From an uncultured Saprospiraceae bacterium (lineage in GTDB: Bacteria > Bacteroidota > Bacteroidia > Chitinophagales > Saprospiraceae), in contig CALHKJ010000124.1 in NCBI GenBank assembly GCA_938033975.1, positions 1-11,581 of the forward strand: a DNA stretch of 11,581 nt. The letters run 5' to 3'. The position numbers and the translations under genes were made by a program. The notes below the pieces were generated by a model. That model did no database searches. It saw only the letters and a list, made by a program, of their open reading frames with translations, and was not told where the DNA came from. Below are positions 1-8,839 of the stretch, one piece after another (the stretch's first letter is position 1; each line of letters starts with the position of its first letter).

Positions 1-3000
1 ATATCTGTTCCAGTATAGGTAGATAAGAATGCAGGAATCATTACTTGCGTGCTAGTCTTTCTAAAACCTTCTATATAGGTTCCATCACTATCTTGAACTG
101 GCTGTCCATTGAGTGGTAAAAATTCACCTGTGTTTGGATCAACTACTGCTTCACGATCAAGCCTTTGAGATATAACTGCTCTGTTTCCTAAGAAGTTTTG
201 AAACATACCATCTACATCATCATCAAACAAGGTTCGCAAATTGAGATAACTAACTTCAAAAGATCCAATATCGTTTATTGCAAATTGATTAAACTCAGGA
301 GTATTTGGATCCAGTTTATTCTTAAATTCTCTTGTATTTGTTCGGTTGTACCTCTTTGAAAAGTCAACATCAATTTTGAAATACTTCCAAGGTTCTAACT
401 GCACATTTGCTTCAAAATTTTGTCTTTCATCCTGTGACAATTGTTGGTTAAATTCTCTACTTGGATTCATCCAACCATTATCAGTTGCCTGTCTTAAGAA
501 ACTAGTCTGATCATCATAGTTCAAATTTGGCTGGAGTCCAGATGCAAATTGCCAGCCTGGTGCAGTCCATTTATCGGAAAGACCAAAAAATTGTGGCGTT
601 TCCATAAATCCAGGTACAATCGTTCCCAGGCTTTCTTTGTAATTAAACTTCACTGTTCGCAATGAAAGCAATGGTCTAACTAAGAATATTTCTGCACCAC
701 TAAGGTTTCTTTCCTTCTTCTCCTTTTTTCCTTTTTCACCTTTAGCCTTAGCGTCAGCATCAGCTTTTGTTGTTACTCCTCTTCTCCTATCAGGAGTAGA
801 CGATTTTTGGGAACCATTCTCTATTCTTTTCAGATACTTGCTTTTGCTGTAAAGCTTGTCAAAATTGAAAGTTCCATTGACACTTCTGTCTTGAGCATTC
901 TGAATAATAGCTCCTGGTCCGACATCAAAATTCGGATCTGAATTAATATTAATGAGTGGACCTGCAATCCAACTATAGTCAGCTCTATATGCTGCCTTCA
1001 CACTTATCCAATTTAGGATTCTTATGTTGTTGGTAGGAAGTGTATAGTTCAATCCTAGCTGATGACTATAATCTGTATTCCGTCCTCCCTCCATAAAATT
1101 ATCTTGCCAATATGATTTTGTCTGAGAAATAGGCTCACTTAGATCTTGTTCATTTCCTCTTTCATCCAACCATATTTTATTAGGGCCTATTCCTGATTGT
1201 CTAAGCTCATCAATAACTGATCTGTTTTCAGCAGTAAAAGTCATCTTAAGGTTTTTCATCAGATCCCACTTCAGATTATATCTTCTACTCCAATCAAAAT
1301 TTCTATCATCAAACTCAAATGAAGGGATATCTGGCAAACGGAAAATCCTGGTACTGAAATACCTATTTACGGAAGTGTTGAAAGAAAATGAAGAAGGAAG
1401 TGGATTGAAGTTTATTTCCTTTACCACTTTCAAATATGGCTTATCAGCAATCTTATTAAATGGTCTAATGCCTTTAAATTTATTGGAATAGACATAAGCT
1501 AATTCTGCAGTATGTTCTTCAGAATCATCTACGCTCAAAAATTCATCACTATGATTGATCTCAGTATAGGAATAGCTAGCACTCCAATTTGAGATGTCCC
1601 ATGGCATTGGTTTTTTCTCTTTCTGTTCTTTCTTAGCTTCCGGCTTTATACTTTTATCACCACCTTTTACAACAGAAGAAAAGTCCGGTTGTCTTGTTTT
1701 TCCACCGGAAGATCTTTCCTTTCTAACATTAATAAAGTTCAATGTTTTAATTGTGGTGGCATCCTGTGATCTAGCCAAAACAGTTTCCCTTGGTTCTACA
1801 CCTAAGTCTACAACTTCATCCACAGTCAAATCCAAAGCATATGGATCATACAAAGGATTTTTTATCGACTTGGCATATTGAGCATAGAAAGGAACACTGA
1901 CATTCCAATTAGCAGGTAAAAATTTACCCAACTGAAGGTTTGTCGCCACATCATATTCAATAACTTCCTCTAAAGATCTCTCAGCAAGTTTTTGATCCAA
2001 TGCTCCAAAGCCTACACTACTATAAGATCCACTCACGGTTGTGTTCCCTAAGTCTGCCATCTGTACATCTAGTCTTGCAAGACCAGCTACACCTCCTCTT
2101 TCTTTAAATCCTGCTGCTCTCAACTCATTGACCCAAACCTGACCACAGAAATTATTGCTAGCTTCTCTCTTGTTATTTCTTACCCCAATTTGAAAACCCT
2201 TTACAAAACCCAAAGTAGGGTTCCCTATGATGGACATCTTTTGTCCAGCTGGAAGTTCAATATTTTGAGATTCATACAAAGACCCAAAGTCAGCACTCGC
2301 GCTATTTCTTTCTTTTTTGAGTTCTGTAAATTTTTTCAGATCAACATCCAACATGTTTTCAATTCTCCAAAGTCTATCTTGTGGCATGTCTCCTCCTTGT
2401 CCTTCTCTTGAAAGTACAAGCGGGATTTCATATTCATAAAAGTTGTTTTCAAAATCCTTTCCGATCCGAATAAAAACAGACAAATCTTCATCCGCTATAT
2501 CATCACCCTTATTCAAATCTTGCTCTGCATGTACAAACAATTGTAAATTATCAAAGAACCTTAAATCAAGTTCTGTCAATTTAAACATCTTCACTTCACA
2601 TCCTCCTTCCATATTACAGAAGTTCATACTCAATGATCTTTCATCTTGTAATTGCTGTGCAAAGGTTGTAAATAATTGTTCTTGTTGAATACCTCTTGGA
2701 GGTACATAACCAAATGGCTGTCTTTGAGAGTTTTCTTCAACCCCAACTACGTCAATTGAAAAGTCAACATCATCATTCGGAAATACTCCTCCATCTGCTG
2801 GATCACCACATACAGGTGTTTGTCTTCTCCATTGGTTTCTTACCAATTCGAAATCAGCCATTCTCATGGTCTTCGAAGTTTCAAATCCAGTCGTAATCAT
2901 TCTCATAAACTGTATAGATCTGAATCCTTCTATTCCTCCAATTGCTTTTCTGTCTGTATCTTTTAGTGGTATTCTAAATCGATACCATTTTTCTTGAACG

Positions 3001-6000
3001 TTATTGGATGTGTTGGTAATGATTTTAGTTTCTGTGATATACTTTGTAGCAAGTGTATCTATCTCTCCAACGATTCCACCTCCAACTGATGCCTGAGTAA
3101 AATTGGTTTGATCTGGTACGATGTCTACAACATACTCAAAGTATCTTTCCTTTTCATCCAAGGTTTGATTGTTGTTCAAATCTTCAGATTCTGGAATCGG
3201 ATTTCCTCTTACATTGTTGTTTCCAGGTCTTGGAGAGTTTCCTTGAGGAGAGTTGAATCGTCTATATCTAACCTGAAGGTTTTCATCCTCTAAACTTGCA
3301 TCACCATAATAAAGGAAATTATCATTTGAAGGATCATCTATTCCTTGCACTCCAAGTTCATTTATCCAATCGCTAAACTTATTTGTTTCAGATGCATCAT
3401 CAAGACCATCGTAACCTAAATCTTGCTGTTCAATTGCTATTTGTTCAAATCCATTATTTACTGGAATATCTATTGAAACAACTCCTAGGTTGGTTTCTTC
3501 AATTGGAATTGTTTGATTATCGGTTGGTAATCCGTTTTCATAAAACTGCTTACCATCTTTCATTACATCTTCAGATACATTTCCTAGGTGGAAAACCAAT
3601 TTACCTTCTTCGGTCAAATTGTGTCCTGTCATATCAGCTTTTTCCATATATGGATTCATCATCCAAAAATCGATAAACTCATAGTTCTGACTTTGGAAAT
3701 CACTGTTCTGCATGTAACGAGTAATTCCCCCCCATCTAGATGCTGGATTGTTTAAGGTAATTTCTCGTCCATTAACTTCTACACCACTTGAAATCTGTGT
3801 AACACCTGCTGAATCCATTCTTCCTTCAGGACTATCAAAATTGTATGGACCTCTTTCGTTAGGGTAGTAACTTAAATCAAACGTGTAAATATCTGGAAGT
3901 TGTCCAGCTGCTAAAGTTCTATTAAACAATTCACTTTGTACAACGGCTCTAGCGTATGAGTGACTATCATTACTTCCTCTTTCCCCTCTGTCAATCACAT
4001 ACCAGTTCAATAGAGCTCTGTTGGCATTTACCGTAAGGTTATCATTCTCTTTAGATTCTGGAAGAATGAATGGTTCTCCAAAATTATCTTCTTTACCGAT
4101 AGTAGTAGGAACACTCGAAAGATTCCATCTATTGGTTTGAGTACCTAATGGAATACTTGTAATCGCTCCTTCAAAGTCATCTATGTTTACAACAGGCTCA
4201 TCATCTTCTGCCAATTCGATAACCTTTCTGTGGCCTGGTTTTAAAGCGGCAACTTCGGCTGTGAATAAAACATTTGAGGGAGCATTTGTACTATAGACCG
4301 GAAGCTTGTCAACCAGCTTTGTGATCCATGGTGCCTCACGACTATAATCAAAATCTAATCCGAATATTCTATTATTAATTGGATCATCTCCAATATTCAC
4401 TTTTTGAGTGTATGGCCGCTCGGATAACCTTAGATAGGTAGCCCCAATATTGGCATAATCTCCAAGTGAGTAATCAGCCCTCAGACCCATCATCACTTTT
4501 TGTTGAATAGAGAACAAGGATGAATCTTCATAAGATATATCCAAAGGAACACCCTGCTGAAGATATGCTTCATTTAAAATTCTCAATCTACCAACTCCAT
4601 AATCAACCTCGTAATCAACTCCTTCTACTAGGAGTTGGGATCCTGCTCGCACACGCAATGATCCAGGTGGAAGATTCCATGCCCCTAATGAGATTTCAGA
4701 TGAAACATCTGATTTATATTCTCCCATCATGACAAACTTATTAAACTCCAAGTTTTCTTGGGCTTGGAATAAGGTACTGTCATAAAGTTGTTGATACACA
4801 AACTTGTCTCTTATTTCTTCATCATCAACTCCCAATTCCACAAGCGATTCATTCAAAGCATTTCCAAATGGTTCTAGCTTAGGAAAAATGATACTTCCAT
4901 TTCTTGGAATTACAGTTACTCCCGGCACAAAATCAAAAACACCATCTGGCTGTCTGTCATTTCTCGAGTTTAATCTATCAAGATCAAACATGTTTAACAA
5001 AGGAAGACTTTCTGTTTGTGGAAGTGGTATAAATTTCTTCAATGATCCATCCGTGAAATCATCTTCATAAAAAATGTCAAATGAAAAATCACGTTGATTT
5101 AAAGAATTTGTTCTTAGAGCATAAACGTTTTTCATCATCAAATCCCAAGTTGGGTGACTTGGTACCTGCTCTGTATTCTTTAATAATTTTACATAGATAA
5201 CAGACTCTGATTCAATTTCTCCTTCCTCATTGACATTTGAAACGGTACTCTCTTCAGACAATTCTCCAACAGAGTAAAGCGTGTCACAATTGTAAGTGTA
5301 GTAGTAGTCATAAGCAACACCTAAAACTTGGTTAGGCTTAAGTCGAATATTAAGTGAGATAAAACCTAATTCCGGATTGAAACTATATTCACTTGAATTT
5401 AGAAGTCTACCTCTGAATCTTTCAAAATCTTCTGTTTCTTCTAGTCCATATTTGAGCTCCAACATTCTTTTGTTATTGTCGTTCAATCTGGTCTCGTCAT
5501 CAAGAATCAAATCTCCTGCATTTGCTTCTCCGTCTGCTCCAAAGTAAAGTGAGTTGGATCTATTGTCTGGTAGTCTTTGTCCGTTGACATCTGTCAGCAA
5601 TGGCGGATATGGAAATATCTCCTCTACGTTTGAATTACTTTGATTGTTGTCAGTAAAACGATTGGGATCACCTTCTCCCAAATCTGTTATGGCTGTAATT
5701 CTTGTACTGTTAGCTTGAAATTCTGGCCTGTCATTTGAGATCCAAACCTGGATTCTATTAATTCTAAAAGCAGTATTTAAGTAGGGTAGATTTTCTAAAG
5801 TTTCTTCGTAGTTATCTCTGTGGTAGTGAGAGATAAAAAAGTGTCTATTTTCATCGTACTCATCTGGTCTAATTTGAAACTCCTGAACCTGTGCTCCATT
5901 TTGAATTTGAAGACTTTCAGATGACGACTTTTGTTCAGCCGCTAATGCTGTAAGTCTTAGGTGTCCAAACTGCACTTCCGTTTTCAAACCAAACAATTGT

Positions 6001-6788
6001 TGTGCGCCTTGGATTAAATTACTTCTCAAAGGCATACTTACATTTCCTGCTTCAATTTTCTTGATGATGTCATCCTCATTGAATTCTTCAGAATCGTAAG
6101 CTAATTTTATTTTTTGATCGAAGTCAAATGTTGATTGTGTATTGAAGTTGAAGTTCAAGTCCATTTTGTCTCCAATTCCTCCATCTACATTCATCTGGAT
6201 TACCGGATCAAAGTCCAACCAAATGTATTGGTGCTGTTGATCTGCAAAAATGTTTGGGTTACCGTTGAAGTTGTAAGTAAGTGGAAGGATGGTAAGGTCA
6301 ATATTTCCCTGTGGCTTAATTGTTACTCCTTGTCCTCCAAATAACCTATCGACAATATCATCTTTGATATCAACTCTCGATATTGGATCAATAATTCCAC
6401 TCTTGCTTTTGTACTCGTTACCTACACCAGCAAGTTTGTTGAAATATCTCTTTTCCTCATAGTTCGACCTCCACTCAAGATATTCATTGAATGTCATGGT
6501 CACTGGAGTCTTGTAGTATTCTTCTCCAATTTTCTCAAAAATCACATAAGAATTGGATTCGGGGTCGTATTCAACCTTCTGCTCAAGATTGGAGGGTTTT
6601 ATATCAAAAGGGTTGTTATTGGGATCTGTTAAAAAATCACCAAACTGGTTCTCAATCGGGATAGTATCTGTAGCTATCTGGATTATCTCAAAATTGAGAG
6701 TTTCTTGAGGCCCTTTTGTAAACGCAAACAAGTTGCTCGTCCCTACAATCACCATTGTGATTATTAGTAGTTTCTTAGTTAAATTCAT
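1..6788 (-). CDS. sprA: SprA, giant outer-membrane translocon of the type IX secretion system (3' end missing)
   Basis: Reading the minus strand from the ATG at 6788-6786 gives an open frame of 2262 codons that runs off the left edge; I found no internal stop or frameshift. Residues 1-22 form a signal peptide (MNLTKKLLI, a hydrophobic core, then NLFA). The body is rich in Asn, Asp and aromatic residues and has alternating beta-strand patterns. It contains segments I recognise from SprA/Sov: FGGQGVTIKPQGN near 148-160, SLRVRAGSQLLVEGVDYEVD near 700, WGGITRYMQ at 1019-1027 followed by a YEFIDFWMMNP stretch, and a long barrel-like C-terminal half. Known SprA (Flavobacterium johnsoniae, about 2400 residues) forms a very large single-chain beta-barrel through which T9SS cargo crosses the outer membrane, and is needed for gliding. 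By that length, roughly 100-200 residues are missing here. Two Lys-rich stretches (residues 1712-1726 and 2008-2027) probably lie in loops. It lies 89 bases downstream of ruvA on the same strand, so co-transcription is possible. Family assignment is firm; function in this organism is by homology. Confidence 0.95.
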   Translation of the reverse strand, partial: MNLTKKLLIITMVIVGTSNLFAFTKGPQETLNFEIIQIATDTIPIENQFGDFLTDPNNNPFDIKPSNLEQKVEYDPESNSYVIFEKIGEEYYKTPVTMTFNEYLEWRSNYEEKRYFNKLAGVGNEYKSKSGIIDPISRVDIKDDIVDRLFGGQGVTIKPQGNIDLTILPLTYNFNGNPNIFADQQHQYIWLDFDPVIQMNVDGGIGDKMDLNFNFNTQSTFDFDQKIKLAYDSEEFNEDDIIKKIEAGNVSMPLRSNLIQGAQQLFGLKTEVQFGHLRLTALAAEQKSSSESLQIQNGAQVQEFQIRPDEYDENRHFFISHYHRDNYEETLENLPYLNTAFRINRIQVWISNDRPEFQANSTRITAITDLGEGDPNRFTDNNQSNSNVEEIFPYPPLLTDVNGQRLPDNRSNSLYFGADGEANAGDLILDDETRLNDNNKRMLELKYGLEETEDFERFRGRLLNSSEYSFNPELGFISLNIRLKPNQVLGVAYDYYYTYNCDTLYSVGELSEESTVSNVNEEGEIESESVIYVKLLKNTEQVPSHPTWDLMMKNVYALRTNSLNQRDFSFDIFYEDDFTDGSLKKFIPLPQTESLPLLNMFDLDRLNSRNDRQPDGVFDFVPGVTVIPRNGSIIFPKLEPFGNALNESLVELGVDDEEIRDKFVYQQLYDSTLFQAQENLEFNKFVMMGEYKSDVSSEISLGAWNLPPGSLRVRAGSQLLVEGVDYEVDYGVGRLRILNEAYLQQGVPLDISYEDSSLFSIQQKVMMGLRADYSLGDYANIGATYLRLSERPYTQKVNIGDDPINNRIFGLDFDYSREAPWITKLVDKLPVYSTNAPSNVLFTAEVAALKPGHRKVIELAEDDEPVVNIDDFEGAITSIPLGTQTNRWNLSSVPTTIGKEDNFGEPFILPESKENDNLTVNANRALLNWYVIDRGERGSNDSHSYARAVVQSELFNRTLAAGQLPDIYTFDLSYYPNERGPYNFDSPEGRMDSAGVTQISSGVEVNGREITLNNPASRWGGITRYMQNSDFQSQNYEFIDFWMMNPYMEKADMTGHNLTEEGKLVFHLGNVSEDVMKDGKQFYENGLPTDNQTIPIEETNLGVVSIDIPVNNGFEQIAIEQQDLGYDGLDDASETNKFSDWINELGVQGIDDPSNDNFLYYGDASLEDENLQVRYRRFNSPQGNSPRPGNNNVRGNPIPESEDLNNNQTLDEKERYFEYVVDIVPDQTNFTQASVGGGIVGEIDTLATKYITETKIITNTSNNVQEKWYRFRIPLKDTDRKAIGGIEGFRSIQFMRMITTGFETSKTMRMADFELVRNQWRRQTPVCGDPADGGVFPNDDVDFSIDVVGVEENSQRQPFGYVPPRGIQQEQLFTTFAQQLQDERSLSMNFCNMEGGCEVKMFKLTELDLRFFDNLQLFVHAEQDLNKGDDIADEDLSVFIRIGKDFENNFYEYEIPLVLSREGQGGDMPQDRLWRIENMLDVDLKKFTELKKERNSASADFGSLYESQNIELPAGQKMSIIGNPTLGFVKGFQIGVRNNKREASNNFCGQVWVNELRAAGFKERGGVAGLARLDVQMADLGNTTVSGSYSSVGFGALDQKLAERSLEEVIEYDVATNLQLGKFLPANWNVSVPFYAQYAKSIKNPLYDPYALDLTVDEVVDLGVEPRETVLARSQDATTIKTLNFINVRKERSSGGKTRQPDFSSVVKGGDKSIKPEAKKEQKEKKPMPWDISNWSASYSYTEINHSDEFLSVDDSEEHTAELAYVYSNKFKGIRPFNKIADKPYLKVVKEINFNPLPSSFSFNTSVNRYFSTRIFRLPDIPSFEFDDRNFDWSRRYNLKWDLMKNLKMTFTAENRSVIDELRQSGIGPNKIWLDERGNEQDLSEPISQTKSYWQDNFMEGGRNTDYSHQLGLNYTLPTNNIRILNWISVKAAYRADYSWIAGPLININSDPNFDVGPGAIIQNAQDRSVNGTFNFDKLYSKSKYLKRIENGSQKSSTPDRRRGVTTKADADAKAKGEKGKKEKKERNLSGAEIFLVRPLLSLRTVKFNYKESLGTIVPGFMETPQFFGLSDKWTAPGWQFASGLQPNLNYDDQTSFLRQATDNGWMNPSREFNQQLSQDERQNFEANVQLEPWKYFKIDVDFSKRYNRTNTREFKNKLDPNTPEFNQFAINDIGSFEVSYLNLRTLFDDDVDGMFQNFLGNRAVISQRLDREAVVDPNTGEFLPLNGQPVQDSDGTYIEGFRKTSTQVMIPAFLSTYTGTD

Positions 6789-6817
6789 TGCTGTTATCTG
6801 AATCGTGTTTTGTCTAT

Positions 6818-6834
6818 TTTGTGATATGCACAAA
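6818..6834. promoter_or_regulatory. 17-bp dyad (TTTGTG-N5-CACAAA) in the ruvA-sprA gap
   Basis: Perfect 6-base arms (6818-6823 and 6829-6834) flank a 5-base centre, 30 bases upstream of the sprA ATG. The TGTG/CACA half-sites recall CRP-family operators, but the spacing is three bases shorter than the usual TGTGA-N6-TCACA. On the minus strand TATGCTTTG (6839-6831) overlaps it and is one base off the Bacteroidota -7 element TAnnTTTG, with no clear -33 TTTG upstream. It could be an operator for a sprA promoter or a chance palindrome in AT-rich DNA. Confidence 0.25.
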
Positions 6835-6877
6835 GCATAAGTGTTTATAACGGTCTGAGGGATAAAAAAGGTATGTA

Positions 6878-7465
6878 TTATGACAATTGTTTTAGTACTT
6901 CTTTGATTAATATTTCAACCTTAGAATCGCTAGGCATATTGCCCATTACTATATCGATTTTTTTAACAATTTGCGGCTTATTGAAGCCCAGCGACATAAG
7001 GGCAGAAATAGCCTCCTCTCTAACACTGTTTTGGGGCACCAAATCAGGCATTTTTTCGTTCCCGAGCTTACTTACTTTATCCTGAAGGTCCAGAATGACC
7101 CTTTTTGCCGTTTTTGGCCCTATTCCCTTCACTTTTTTGAAGGCGGCCACATTATCATGGAGAATCGCACTTGAAACTTCTGCCGGAGTCATAGATGAAA
7201 GTACCACCCTTGCTGTGTTTGGGCCAATTCCAGAGACTGAAAGTAGCAAATTGAACATGTGTTTTTCTTCTTCGCTAAAAAAGCCATAGAGGCTCAAAAC
7301 ATCCTCTTTTACATACAAATGCGTGTATAATTTGACCTTTTCCAAGGCTTCAATATTTGCATAGGTATTTAGCGTGATGTGCAGGAGGTATCCGACGCCA
7401 CTTACATCCAAATAGACATGAGTGGGACTCTTGTGGCTTAACTTTCCTTCGATATAGGCGTACAT
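6878..7465 (-). CDS. ruvA: Holliday junction branch migration complex subunit RuvA
   Basis: The 195-residue product has the usual RuvA length and its three domains: an N-terminal OB fold starting MYAYIEGKL (about 1-62), a helix-hairpin-helix domain with two hairpins (VSGIGPNTA at 77-85 and VKGIGPKTA at 112-120), and, after a linker, a C-terminal RuvB-contacting domain (about 147-195, EEAISALMSLGF). RuvA binds four-way DNA junctions as a tetramer and recruits the RuvB motor, with RuvC cutting the junction, in recombinational repair. The start at 7465 fits the conserved N-terminus and sits about a dozen bases after the likely transcription start of a good -7 element. It is divergent from purD and is followed by sprA. 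No damaged motif is seen. Confidence 0.97.
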   Translation of the reverse strand: MYAYIEGKLSHKSPTHVYLDVSGVGYLLHITLNTYANIEALEKVKLYTHLYVKEDVLSLYGFFSEEEKHMFNLLLSVSGIGPNTARVVLSSMTPAEVSSAILHDNVAAFKKVKGIGPKTAKRVILDLQDKVSKLGNEKMPDLVPQNSVREEAISALMSLGFNKPQIVKKIDIVMGNMPSDSKVEILIKEVLKQLS

Positions 7466-7481
7466 AGTTGAATTTGTCTTG

Positions 7482-7515
7482 CAAAGTTAAGATTTATAAG
7501 GACATATTATTGAAA
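7482..7515 (-). promoter_or_regulatory. Candidate ruvA promoter, Bacteroidota type
   Basis: On the minus strand TAACTTTG (7489-7482) matches the Bacteroidota -7 consensus TAnnTTTG exactly. TTTC (7515-7512), three of four bases of the -33 TTTG, lies 22 bases upstream, close to the usual spacing. Transcription would start about 10-15 bases before the ruvA ATG, giving a very short leader. The -33 element lies inside the loop of the inverted repeat at 7501-7528. Confidence 0.5.
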
Positions 7516-7528
7516 TTTGTAATATGTC
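7501..7528. repeat. Perfect inverted repeat, 9-bp arms, between divergent ruvA and purD
   Basis: GACATATTA (7501-7509) and TAATATGTC (7520-7528) are exact reverse complements around a 10-base loop. The site is centred in the ruvA-purD intergenic region and overlaps the candidate -33 position of ruvA. It has no T-run behind it, so a symmetrical binding site for a dimeric regulator is more likely than a terminator. I do not recognise the motif as belonging to a known regulator. Confidence 0.5.
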
Positions 7529-7551
7529 TATCCAATAGTATCCGTATTTTG
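7516..7551 (+). promoter_or_regulatory. Weak candidate purD promoter
   Basis: TTTG at 7516-7519 and TATTTTG at 7545-7551 resemble the Bacteroidota -33 and -7 elements. However, the -7 copy lacks one spacer base (TA-N-TTTG) and the 25-base gap is longer than usual. A start near 7556 would leave a leader of about 18 bases before the purD ATG. The purD-murF-alr pair must be transcribed from somewhere in this gap, and this is the best candidate I can see. Confidence 0.25.
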
Positions 7552-7573
7552 CGCAAAAATTGTTAAAATTTAT

Positions 7574-8839
7574 ATGCATAACATTTTAATACTCGGTTCT
7601 GGTGGTAGAGAACACACCTTAGCATGGAAGATTTGTCAGTCTGATCTATGCAATAATCTATATGTTGGTCCCGGTAATGGAGGGACTTCATCTGTAGCGG
7701 ACAATGTAGATTTAGATTTATCTGACTTTCGTCAAATAGCAGAATTTTGCCAAGAAAAGTCAATCAGTTACATCATCGTAGGTCCCGAGCAACCTCTAGT
7801 TGATGGTATAGTAGACTATTTTCAAAAACACCATCCTTCTATCAAGGTATTTGGTCCAGACAAACAATCTGCACAACTTGAAGGCTCCAAAGATTTTGCC
7901 AACCAGTTTATGGCCAAATACAATATTCCAACCGCAGGGTCCAAGACCTTTGATGGTACTACACTTGAAGAAGGCTTGGAGTATATCAAAAATTCAAAGG
8001 CTCCTTACGTTTTAAAAGCTGATGGGCTTGCTGCAGGAAAAGGAGTATTAATCATTGAAGATCAAGAGGAAGCTTTACAAGCTTTGAAAGAAATGCTTGG
8101 TGGAAAATTTGGCGAGGCATCTTCTAAAGTTGTGATCGAAGAGTTTCTTGATGGCATTGAGTTTTCAATGTTTGTTTTGACCAACGGCAAGGAGTATGTT
8201 ATTCTTCCGGAAGCTAAAGACTACAAGCGTATTGGCGAAGGAGATAAAGGCTTAAATACTGGAGGAATGGGAGCAGTTTCACCTGTACCGTTCTTGGATA
8301 AAGTTCTTCTAGAAAAAGTAAAGAAACAAGTAATTGAGCCAACCATAGCTGGGTTTGCGGAAGAAAAAATGAACTACACCGGATTTGTATTTATTGGTTT
8401 AATAAAAGTTGAAGATGAGCCTTTTGTTATCGAATACAATTGTAGAATGGGCGATCCTGAAACGGAAGTAGTTATCCCAAGACTTGAAACAGATTTGATG
8501 AAATTAATAGTGGCGGCATTTGATCAAAATCTATCTACAAAACAAGTCAAATTTACTGATCAATCTGCATGTACTGTAATGATGGTTTCAGGAGGTTATC
8601 CTGAAAAATATGAAAAGGGAAAAACCATCAGCTTACCGGAAGAATTAGACGGAAGCATCATCTTTCAAGCGGGCACAAAAATGAAAGATGATAAGCTAGT
8701 CACCAATGGAGGTAGAGTAGCGGCAATCACTTCATTTCATCAAGACTTTAAACAAGCAGTATCCAAATCTTTGCGTTTAGCAGAGAAGGTACAATTTGAC
8801 AAAAAATACTATCGAACAGATATTGGATTTGATCTTTAG
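7574..8839 (+). CDS. purD: Phosphoribosylamine-glycine ligase (GAR synthetase)
   Basis: The product joins glycine to 5-phosphoribosylamine using ATP to make glycinamide ribonucleotide, the second step of de novo purine synthesis in the cytoplasm. Its 421 residues match the family length. In order are the N-terminal nucleotide-like fold (ILGSGGREH at 5-13; GPGNGGT near 32-38), the start of the ATP-grasp region (FGPDKQSAQLEGSK near 93), the ATP-binding segment LKADGLAAGKG (147-157), the glycine-rich NTGGMG (228-233), and the PurD signature RMGDPETE (291-298). The C-terminal domain is complete. The ATG at 7574 gives the conserved MHNILILGSGG start; there is no Shine-Dalgarno-like leader, as is common in Bacteroidota. 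The TAG stop abuts the murF-alr ATG, indicating one operon and likely translational coupling, although the two pathways are unrelated. Confidence 0.97.
   Translation: MHNILILGSGGREHTLAWKICQSDLCNNLYVGPGNGGTSSVADNVDLDLSDFRQIAEFCQEKSISYIIVGPEQPLVDGIVDYFQKHHPSIKVFGPDKQSAQLEGSKDFANQFMAKYNIPTAGSKTFDGTTLEEGLEYIKNSKAPYVLKADGLAAGKGVLIIEDQEEALQALKEMLGGKFGEASSKVVIEEFLDGIEFSMFVLTNGKEYVILPEAKDYKRIGEGDKGLNTGGMGAVSPVPFLDKVLLEKVKKQVIEPTIAGFAEEKMNYTGFVFIGLIKVEDEPFVIEYNCRMGDPETEVVIPRLETDLMKLIVAAFDQNLSTKQVKFTDQSACTVMMVSGGYPEKYEKGKTISLPEELDGSIIFQAGTKMKDDKLVTNGGRVAAITSFHQDFKQAVSKSLRLAEKVQFDKKYYRTDIGFDL

Noticed and set aside
1594..6344. Many short plus-strand open frames of 60-97 codons across this region
   Set aside because: They lie antisense inside the continuous sprA frame, have biased low-complexity translations and match no family I recognise; they are shadows of sprA.
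6818..6834. CRP-type operator before sprA
   Set aside because: The half-sites resemble CRP sites, but the spacing between TGTG and CACA is 5 rather than 8 bases, so I did not name a regulator.
6873..7289. Plus-strand open frames opposite ruvA
   Set aside because: They are antisense to an intact, recognisable RuvA and show no domain features.
7563..7763. Minus-strand 66-codon frame over the purD start
   Set aside because: It overlaps the conserved PurD N-terminus and would begin within coding sequence; no family resemblance.
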